A DNA stretch of 26,549 bases from an uncultured Phascolarctobacterium sp. (GTDB lineage: Bacteria > Bacillota > Negativicutes > Acidaminococcales > Acidaminococcaceae), in assembly GCA_905207485.1 (NCBI GenBank), contig CAJLLL010000027.1, positions 1-26,549 on the forward strand, given 5' to 3'. The position numbers and the translations under genes were made by a program. How positions within the stretch are numbered: position 1 is the first letter of the stretch; each line of letters starts with the position of its first letter. Below are positions 20,661-26,549 of this stretch, one piece after another. Below the pieces are notes generated by a model, which made no database searches, had not been told where the DNA came from, and worked only from the letters and a program-made list of their open reading frames with translations.

Positions 20661-22073
20661 TTGAATACTGGTAAAATAGTACAAGTTGTTGGCCCTGTTG
20701 TTGATATTGAGTTTACTCCCAAAACAATGCCTGCTATTTACAACGCTATTAAAATCGAAGGCGATGTATCTGAAGGCGTTCATATCCACCTGACCTGCGA
20801 AGTTATGCAGCACATCGGTGCAAACGTAGTTCGTACCGTTGCTATGAGCTCCACCGACGGTCTTGTTCGTGGTATGGATGCTGTTGATACCGGCGCACCG
20901 ATCAGCGTTCCGGTAGGCCCTGGCGTATTGGGTCGTATTTTCAACGTACTGGGTGAAACTGTTGACCATGATGATACAAAGGTTGAAGCAGCCGATTACT
21001 GGCCGATTCACAGACCTGCTCCGAAATTTGAAGACCTCGCTACTTCTACCGAGATTCTTGAAACCGGTATTAAAGTAGTAGACCTTATCGCTCCGTATGC
21101 ACTTGGCGGTAAAGTTGGTCTGTTCGGCGGCGCAGGCGTAGGTAAAACCGTACTTATCATGGAACTTATCCATAACGTAGCAACTGCTCACGGCGGTTAC
21201 TCCGTATTCGCCGGCGTAGGCGAACGTACCCGTGAAGGTAATGACCTTTGGGGCGAAATGAAAGAATCCGGCGTTATCGACAAAACTGCTCTGGTTTACG
21301 GCCAGATGAACGAGCCTCCTGGAGCACGTATGCGCGTAGGTCTTTCCGCACTTACCATGGCTGAATATTTCCGTGATGTTGGCGGCCAGGACGTACTCCT
21401 GTTCATCGACAACATTTTCCGCTTTATTCAGGCAGGTTCCGAAGTATCCGCATTGCTCGGCCGTATGCCTTCCGCAGTAGGTTATCAGCCTACTCTGGCA
21501 AACGATATCGGTGCTTTGCAGGAACGTATTACTTCTACCAAACACGGTTCCATCACTTCCGTACAGGCTGTATATGTACCGGCGGACGACTTGACTGACC
21601 CTGCTCCGGCAGGCACTTTCGCCCACTTGGATGCAACCACCGTACTTTCCCGTCAGATTGCAGAGCTTGGTATTTATCCGGCAGTAGACCCGCTGGATTC
21701 CACCAGCCGTATTCTTGACCCGCTTGTACTCGGTGAAGAACATTACAACGTAGCACGCGGCGTACAGGCTATTCTCCAACGCTATAAAGAATTGCAGGAT
21801 ATCATCGCAATTCTCGGTATGGAAGAACTGAGCGAAGAAGATAAACTCACCGTTGCACGTGCACGTAAAATTCAGAGATTCCTTTCCCAGTCTTTCTTCG
21901 TAGCAGAACAGTTCACCGGTACCCCCGGTCAGTATGTTCCGCTGAAAGAAACCATCAGAGGCTTTAAAGAAATCCTCGAAGGTAAACATGATGATCTGCC
22001 GGAAGGTGCATTCTACATGGTAGGCACCATTGATGACGCCATCAAGAAAGCAGAAAGCATGAAGGTGGATTGA
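20661..22073 (+). CDS. atpD: ATP synthase F1 subunit beta
   Basis: A 470-residue catalytic subunit. Walker A is GGAGVGKT (156-163), the catalytic Glu is in GVGERTREGNDLW, Walker B is in DVLLFIDNIFRF, and the DELSEED-like lever reads EELSEEDK. All are standard. The start is TTG 20661 after AGGAGGG; there is no ATG at the conserved position. The very long antisense frame over this gene has no motif and is treated as a shadow. Confidence 0.98.
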   Translation: MNTGKIVQVVGPVVDIEFTPKTMPAIYNAIKIEGDVSEGVHIHLTCEVMQHIGANVVRTVAMSSTDGLVRGMDAVDTGAPISVPVGPGVLGRIFNVLGETVDHDDTKVEAADYWPIHRPAPKFEDLATSTEILETGIKVVDLIAPYALGGKVGLFGGAGVGKTVLIMELIHNVATAHGGYSVFAGVGERTREGNDLWGEMKESGVIDKTALVYGQMNEPPGARMRVGLSALTMAEYFRDVGGQDVLLFIDNIFRFIQAGSEVSALLGRMPSAVGYQPTLANDIGALQERITSTKHGSITSVQAVYVPADDLTDPAPAGTFAHLDATTVLSRQIAELGIYPAVDPLDSTSRILDPLVLGEEHYNVARGVQAILQRYKELQDIIAILGMEELSEEDKLTVARARKIQRFLSQSFFVAEQFTGTPGQYVPLKETIRGFKEILEGKHDDLPEGAFYMVGTIDDAIKKAESMKVD

Positions 22074-22077
22074 TTGC

Positions 22078-22500
22078 ATGGAAAAAGTAATGCAATTGGA
22101 AATTGTAACCCCTGATAAATATTTTGTGAAACTTGACAATGTTGTTTATGCTTACTTCAATGCGCTTGACGGCGGCATCGGCGTTTTTGCCAACCATCTT
22201 CCGTTAATCACTGCATTGAAAGACGCTCCGTTTAAATACAGAGATACAAACGACAAAGAACATTTCATTCATTTATCCGGTGGTTTTGCTGAGGTAAACA
22301 ATAACAAAATTACCATTCTCAGCATTCAGGCTGAAGCTGCTGAAGATATCGACCTTGACCGTGCAAAAGCTGCACTGAAAAGAGCCGAAGAACGACTTAA
22401 CAACTTTACTGCTGAAATCAACATTAAAAGAGCACAGGACGCTAAAACCCGTGCATTAGGCAGAATTAAAACTGTTGAGGCAGCAAAAAGCGCAAAATAA
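22078..22500 (+). CDS. atpC: ATP synthase F1 subunit epsilon
   Basis: A 140-residue central-stalk subunit. The N-terminal beta-sandwich carries LEIVTPDKYF, GGIGVFANHLPLITALK and the HLSGGFAEVNNNKITILS strand pair. The C-terminal two-helix part (about 95-140) can extend to inhibit ATP hydrolysis. AAGGTGGA is 8 bases before ATG 22078. It is the last gene of the operon and is followed within five bases by a terminator. Confidence 0.95.
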   Translation: MEKVMQLEIVTPDKYFVKLDNVVYAYFNALDGGIGVFANHLPLITALKDAPFKYRDTNDKEHFIHLSGGFAEVNNNKITILSIQAEAAEDIDLDRAKAALKRAEERLNNFTAEINIKRAQDAKTRALGRIKTVEAAKSAK

Positions 22501-22504
22501 TAAC

Positions 22505-22536
22505 AAAAACGCATCTCTTTACGGGATGCGTTTTTT
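22505..22536 (+). terminator. Terminator of the ATP synthase operon
   Basis: The stem pairs 22505-22515 (A-run plus CGCATC) with 22525-22535 (GATGCG plus T-run), with a 9-base loop. Six T end it at 22536. Confidence 0.9.
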
Positions 22537-22593
22537 GTTTGCCTAAAAGCCAGAGCGCCAGGCAAGAAATTTTGCGTTACACAAATTGTTTGC

Positions 22594-22622
22594 TTGTTTT
22601 ATGCGTTGAATTACGATAAAAT
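22594..22622 (+). promoter_or_regulatory. Promoter of ftsH
   Basis: TTGTTT (22594-22599), 17-base spacer, TAAAAT (22617-22622), 41 bases before the ftsH ATG. It lies downstream of the atp operon terminator. Confidence 0.6.
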
Positions 22623-22663
22623 ATATGTATCATTCTATGGATATATTTTACACGGAGGACGCA

Positions 22664-24622
22664 ATGGATAAAGATAAAACGCCAAAAAAATCAATCTATT
22701 ATTACTATATGCTGGCGCTGGCAATATTACTTTTGTTAAATACAGTTATCATACCAATGTTTTTCAGCCCTAAGGTGCAGGAAATATCTTACGGCAGCTT
22801 TTTGCAGATGGTTGATGACGGCAAGGTTGCCAAGGTAGAAATTACCAATAACAAAATTGCTGTGCTGGCCAAAGACAGTGATGACAAATCAATTTACGTT
22901 ACGGGCAGGGTAGAAGACCCGCAGCTTGTTAACAGGCTTATGGAAAGCAAAGTAGAATTTTCGCAGGTAATACCTAAAGAAAGTTCGCTTTTGGAAAATA
23001 TCTTCTTTAACTGGATAATACCGATATTTATATTCTTCGCCTTAGGGCAGCTTTTTATGCGCTTTATGGCGGGGCGTATGGGCGGCGGAGGCCCGATGAA
23101 TTTTGGCAAGAGCAATGCCAAGGTTTATGTGGAAGCTGAAACCGGCAAAACATTTGATGATGTGGCAGGTCAGAATGAAGCCAAAGAAGCATTGATGGAA
23201 CTGGTGGATTTTCTGCACCATCCCGATAAATATAAGGCAATCGGCGCTAATATGCCTAAAGGCGCATTGCTTGTTGGCCCTCCGGGTACAGGTAAAACGC
23301 TGCTGGCGCGTGCCGTTGCCGGTGAAGCCAAAGTGCCGTTTTTCAGCATCAGCGGCAGTGAATTTATTGAAATGTTTGTAGGCATGGGTGCAGCCCGTGT
23401 GCGTGATTTGTTTAAACAGGCGCAGGAAAAAGCACCTTGCATTATCTTTATAGACGAAATTGACGCCATTGGCAAAAAACGCGACAGCGGACGTTTCGGC
23501 GGTGGTAATGATGAACGCGAGCAGACATTAAATCAGCTCCTTTCCGAGATGGACGGTTTTGACGGAAGCAAGGGCATTGTAATTCTTGCTGCCACCAACA
23601 GACCGGATTCGCTTGATAAAGCGCTTTTGCGCCCGGGACGTTTTGACAGGCGCATACCTGTAGAACTGCCTGATTTACAGGGCCGCGAAGCTATTTTGCG
23701 CGTACATGCCAAAAACATTAAAACCTGCGATGATATTGATTACAACGCCATTGCCCGTGCAACAAGCGGGGCCAGCGGCGCAGAACTTGCTAATATCGTA
23801 AACGAGGCGGCTTTGCGTGCCGTGCGTATGCACCGTGAATGTGTAACGCAGAGCGACCTTGAGGAATCTGTAGAAGTTGTTATTGCAGGTTATCAGCGCA
23901 AAGGTGCTGTAATACCCAAAGAGCAGAAACGCATTGTTGCTTACCATGAAATTGGGCATGCGTTAGTTGCGGCACGTCAGAAAAAATCTGCACCGGTGCA
24001 TAAAATTACCATTGTACCGCGTACCAGCGGCGCACTTGGCTATACCATGCAGGTGTCGGAAGATGACAATGTGCTGATGAGCAAGGAAGAACTGTTTAAC
24101 AAAATTGCAACGCTTACCGGCGGTCGCAGTGCGGAAGAAATTATTTTTAACAGCATTACCACCGGCGCAAGCAACGATATTGAACAGGCAACACGCATTG
24201 CCCGCGCAATGGTTACGCGCTTCGGCATGACGGATGAATTTGACATGATGGCAACAGAAACAGTTACAAATGCTTATCTCGGCGGGGATACTTCGCTTGC
24301 TTGCTCTGAAACCACAAGCGGCAAAATTGATGCCAAAGTGCTGGAACTGATTAAGGAAGCGCACGATAAAGCGCGTGCCATTTTGGAAAAAGACATTGAT
24401 AAACTGCACGAACTGGCAGCTTACCTGTTAGAGAAGGAAACTATTACCGGCGAAGAATTTATGCAGATTTTGGAACATGGCAAACAGGAAGAAGCTAAAG
24501 CTGAAACTGTTGAAACAACTGCCGTTGTAACTGAAGAAGCCGGTGCTGATAATGAGGCGCTGGCAGAAACTGCCGGCGAAGAAACAGTGCAGAATATCAG
24601 CGAAAAAAATGAAGATAAATAA
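22664..24622 (+). CDS. ftsH: ATP-dependent zinc metalloprotease FtsH
   Basis: A 652-residue membrane-anchored AAA+ protease that degrades misassembled membrane proteins and short-lived regulators. Two membrane helices (about 12-33 and 113-131) flank the extracytoplasmic domain. The AAA domain has Walker A GPPGTGKT (205-212), Walker B IIFIDE (260-265), the pore loop around FVGMGAARVRD, and the second region of homology NRPDSLDKALLRPGRFDRR. The protease site is HEIGH (428-432). The C-terminal ~45 residues are a Glu/Ala-rich acidic tail. ATG 22664 is chosen over 22625 because GGAGG lies 6 bases before it and the helix then starts at a usual position. Immediately downstream is a transporter gene with only 28 bases between. 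Confidence 0.97.
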   Translation: MDKDKTPKKSIYYYYMLALAILLLLNTVIIPMFFSPKVQEISYGSFLQMVDDGKVAKVEITNNKIAVLAKDSDDKSIYVTGRVEDPQLVNRLMESKVEFSQVIPKESSLLENIFFNWIIPIFIFFALGQLFMRFMAGRMGGGGPMNFGKSNAKVYVEAETGKTFDDVAGQNEAKEALMELVDFLHHPDKYKAIGANMPKGALLVGPPGTGKTLLARAVAGEAKVPFFSISGSEFIEMFVGMGAARVRDLFKQAQEKAPCIIFIDEIDAIGKKRDSGRFGGGNDEREQTLNQLLSEMDGFDGSKGIVILAATNRPDSLDKALLRPGRFDRRIPVELPDLQGREAILRVHAKNIKTCDDIDYNAIARATSGASGAELANIVNEAALRAVRMHRECVTQSDLEESVEVVIAGYQRKGAVIPKEQKRIVAYHEIGHALVAARQKKSAPVHKITIVPRTSGALGYTMQVSEDDNVLMSKEELFNKIATLTGGRSAEEIIFNSITTGASNDIEQATRIARAMVTRFGMTDEFDMMATETVTNAYLGGDTSLACSETTSGKIDAKVLELIKEAHDKARAILEKDIDKLHELAAYLLEKETITGEEFMQILEHGKQEEAKAETVETTAVVTEEAGADNEALAETAGEETVQNISEKNEDK

Positions 24623-24650
24623 CGTAATTTGATGGGATTGAGGTGTAGTG

Positions 24651-25910
24651 ATGGACCCCGCTATTGGGTGTTTGGTGCTTTTGGGCGTAATGGCCCTGCT
24701 GTTTATTACTGAACTTATTCCGTTGGCAGTAACTGCCATGGGCGGAGCGATTATTTGCGGATTTTTGAATTTTATTCCGGATAACGCCGTATTTTTAGGG
24801 CTTTCGCATCCTACGGTAACATTGTTTGCCGGTATGTTTGTGGTTGGCGCGGCCATGTTCCATACAGGGCTTGCGCACAGCATAGGCGTGTTTATTGTTA
24901 AGCGTGCAGGCAAAAGCCAGAAAAACTTACTGCTGTGCATTATGGTTGTTGCCGCTGTTTTAAGCATGTGCCTTTCCAATACTGGCACGGCGGCCTGCCT
25001 GCTGCCGGTTGTAATGGGCATTTGCGCCGCAGCTAAAATGGCGCCTTCGCGTCAGCTTATTCCTCTTGCTTATGCAGTGTGCAGCGGCGGCATGATAAGC
25101 CTTATAGGTACGCCGCCTAATATTATCGTGAGCGGTGCTTTAAGCAATTTTGGTTATCAGCCTTTCAGCTTTTTTGAATTTGCCTGGATTGGCGTGCCGA
25201 TAACTTTGCTTACCATTGCTTATATGTATTTTGCCGGACGCAGGCTGCTGCCGGAGGGCGGCGATGTGCCGGAGAAGTTTTTGGCAGAACTTGACCCCAT
25301 GCAGCATAATGTACCTAAGCAGGTTATTGCAGGCTGCATTTTGGTAGGCTGCATGATTGTTATGTGCCTTGATTTGGAAAAAATAACCATTGAAATGGCG
25401 GCTGTTGTTGGCGCTTTAATTTGCGTTTTAACAGGCTGCCTTACCGAAAAACAGGCATACCATTCCATTGAGTGGAGTACCATCTTTTTGTTTGCAGGCA
25501 TGATGCCTGTATCGCACGCTTTGTACAACACCGGCGCGGCAGAACTTTTGGCGCGCTGGATACTGGAAATGCTTGGCGGCGCACCGGCTCCCCTTGTTGT
25601 AACAGCAGTTATTTTTGCCGTAACAGCATTTTTAACGCAGTTTATGAGCAATTCCGCATCGGCAGCGCTGCTTGCGCCGATTGGCATAGTGGTAGCGCAA
25701 AAACTGGGCGTATCACCTTACCCGGTGCTGATGGCGATTGCTGTGGCATCTTCCTGCGCATTTGCAACGCCGATAGGCACACCGCCATGTACTTTAATGG
25801 TTGGGCCCGGCAACTACCGTTTTGTAGATTACATTAAAACAGGCGTGCCGCTGATACTTTTATGCTTTGCAGCCACGGTTATTATCGTGCCGATGGTTTG
25901 GCCTTTTTAA
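24651..25910 (+). CDS. DASS/SLC13-family anion (carboxylate) transporter
   Basis: A 419-residue polytopic inner-membrane protein of the divalent-anion:sodium symporter type. The two inverted repeats each carry a hallmark: SNTGTAACLLPV in the first and SNSASAALLAPIG in the second, with the paired GTPPNIIVSG and GTPPCTLMVG loops. The substrates of this family are C4-dicarboxylates, citrate, sulfate or similar anions, usually with Na+. The exact substrate is open; Cys-rich helices and a compact size are noted. ATG 24651 has GAGGTG 5 bases upstream; the GTG just before it is too close. No terminator separates it from ftsH or from the regulator gene that follows, so read-through from the ftsH promoter is possible. 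Confidence 0.88.
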   Translation: MDPAIGCLVLLGVMALLFITELIPLAVTAMGGAIICGFLNFIPDNAVFLGLSHPTVTLFAGMFVVGAAMFHTGLAHSIGVFIVKRAGKSQKNLLLCIMVVAAVLSMCLSNTGTAACLLPVVMGICAAAKMAPSRQLIPLAYAVCSGGMISLIGTPPNIIVSGALSNFGYQPFSFFEFAWIGVPITLLTIAYMYFAGRRLLPEGGDVPEKFLAELDPMQHNVPKQVIAGCILVGCMIVMCLDLEKITIEMAAVVGALICVLTGCLTEKQAYHSIEWSTIFLFAGMMPVSHALYNTGAAELLARWILEMLGGAPAPLVVTAVIFAVTAFLTQFMSNSASAALLAPIGIVVAQKLGVSPYPVLMAIAVASSCAFATPIGTPPCTLMVGPGNYRFVDYIKTGVPLILLCFAATVIIVPMVWPF

Positions 25911-25937
25911 AAATACCCTTTGGAGGGGAGGATTTAG

Positions 25938-26213
25938 ATGAAACAATGTATGGATGCTGATAACCTGCACCGCCGCTTGAAAAAAATTATCGGACAGGTG
26001 CAGGCAATAGACAGAATGGTTGATGAGGACGTTGCCTGCGAGGACATTTTAATGCAGATAAATGCGGCAAAATCAGCTCTGCACCGTGTTGGGCAGGTTG
26101 TACTGGAAGGGCATATCCAGCATTGCGTGCGCGACGGCATTCAGCACGGCGACGCTGAAAAAACCATTAAAAACTTCACCAAAGCAGTAGAGCGTTTTGC
26201 CAATATGGCATAG
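25938..26213 (+). CDS. CsoR/RcnR-family metal-responsive repressor, probably copper type
   Basis: A 91-residue all-helical repressor of the DUF156 family. It begins with the DNA-contact stretch LHRRLKKIIGQVQAIDRMV (10-28). The Cu(I)-sensing triad of CsoR is present as Cys34, His59 and Cys63 (HIQHC), at the same spacing as Cys36-His61-Cys65 in Mycobacterium CsoR. This favours copper over nickel/cobalt (RcnR) or formaldehyde (FrmR). An extra Cys4 is at the N-terminus. GGAGGGGAGG precedes ATG 25938. The usual copA or copZ target is not in the window. It is followed by a terminator. Confidence 0.88.
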   Translation: MKQCMDADNLHRRLKKIIGQVQAIDRMVDEDVACEDILMQINAAKSALHRVGQVVLEGHIQHCVRDGIQHGDAEKTIKNFTKAVERFANMA

Positions 26214-26238
26214 CGGCAAAATTTAAGCAGTAATTATA

Positions 26239-26270
26239 AAAGCAGCTGCAAATGCAGCTGCTTTATTTTT
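26239..26270 (+). terminator. Rho-independent terminator after the CsoR gene
   Basis: GCAGCTGCA (26242-26250) pairs with TGCAGCTGC (26253-26261), extended by AAA/TTT, with a 2-base loop (in practice a 4-base loop). The TTTATTTTTT run follows. The A-rich 5' side makes it usable on both strands. Confidence 0.88.
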
Positions 26271-26326
26271 TAATTTTGCAGTTTGTTATTGCCCGGGAAA
26301 TGCTCTTGCAAAAATAATTAAATTAC

Positions 26327-26373
26327 AAAAACACCCCGCTAAACAGAATGTGTTTGTTTAACAGGGTGTTTTT
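26327..26373. terminator. Long bidirectional terminator hairpin near the window end
   Basis: AAAAACACCC (26327-26336) pairs with GGGTGTTTTT (26364-26373), and the interior pairs again (TAAACA, 26340-26345, with TGTTTA, 26355-26360). T-rich runs flank both sides. It overlaps the stop codon of the minus-strand remnant to its right and probably ends that gene's transcript. Confidence 0.75.
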
Positions 26374-26549
26374 TATTTTTCTTTCAGTATTTTTAAAAGT
26401 TCTTCTTCGTTGTTAACTTTAATGCAATAAAAATAAATTAGGTATTTTTCCTACTTCTACTGTTAACACAAGAGATTTACATTCACTAGGACAATTCTTA
26501 CAAGAAGGTAATCCAATTATATTTGAAACAATTTTAAAATTAGATTCTG
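26373..26549 (-). pseudogene. 3' end of an AT-rich Cys-containing gene, frameshifted and cut by the window edge
   Basis: The minus strand carries coding-like sequence in two frames. From the window edge the frame reads NIIGLPSCKNCPSECKSLVL and TVEVGK, then loses sense and stops. The next frame continues with YLIYFYCIKVNNEEELLKI and LKEK, ending at the stop codon at 26375-26373. Removing one G near 26450 would join them smoothly into VEVEKYLIYFYC. I do not recognise the family; a CxxCxxxC-like cluster suggests a metal or disulfide site. By my count the stretch 26381-26549 is about 25% GC, far below the rest of the window. It may be a foreign gene, a decayed gene, or sequence error at a contig end. 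Confidence 0.45.

Noticed and set aside
20646..22139. 497-codon open frame antisense to atpD
   Set aside because: It exactly mirrors a highly conserved gene, has no recognisable motif, no ribosome-binding site, and the odd Phe/Cys/Tyr-rich composition of a reverse-frame shadow.

Overview
The window is a gene-dense piece of a Firmicute-type bacterial chromosome. The translation and nucleotide neighbourhood (rpmE, DUF1385, prfA, prmC, sua5, rpiB, ywlG, glyA, upp, comEB, wecA, wecB, atp operon) follows the classical Bacillota order. The protein flavour and the moderate GC (with an AT-rich right edge) make me think of the Negativicutes, possibly an Acidaminococcaceae/Phascolarctobacterium-like anaerobe. 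That taxonomic call is an inference from gene order and sequence style, not from a marker search.

Layout. 1-449: a small cupin gene on the minus strand with its terminator. 549-2889: a three-gene polar amino-acid ABC importer (lipoprotein, permease, ATPase) behind a near-consensus promoter. 2935-4253: a FlK-type hotdog thioesterase and larE, transcribed divergently from promoters that appear to share one palindromic -35 box. 4294-4935: tRNA-Ala(GGC), its terminator, and an orphan NuoE-like [2Fe-2S] protein. 4971-12664: a long block for translation termination (prfA, prmC), tRNA modification (sua5), bL31, pentose and one-carbon metabolism (rpiB, glyA) and pyrimidine salvage (upp, dCMP deaminase). 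It includes a ywlG gene broken by what looks like a deletion between short direct repeats. 12665-13176: apparently empty, but it holds a candidate type I toxin-antitoxin locus (25-residue Hol_Tox-like peptide plus a convergent antisense RNA). 13177-15353: wecA/tagO-like and wecB/mnaA for undecaprenyl-linked glycan synthesis. 15367-22536: the F1Fo ATP synthase operon. 22594-26264: ftsH, a DASS/SLC13 carboxylate transporter and a CsoR-type copper-sensor repressor. 26327-26549: a terminator and the end of an AT-rich, frameshifted gene running off the window.

The most unusual thing is in the ATP synthase operon. There is no separate atpH. Instead the gene in front of atpG encodes a 618-residue protein whose residues ~35-103 look like the C-terminal (stator-binding) half of subunit delta, fused in frame to a complete subunit alpha. 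The six-helix N-terminal domain of delta, which normally grips the alpha N-termini, is not encoded anywhere in the operon. A direct covalent link may replace that non-covalent joint, but it would put three delta-C domains on each F1 unless the protein is processed.

All readings were made by eye from sequence and translations. Family names rest on recognised motifs, and no database search was possible.
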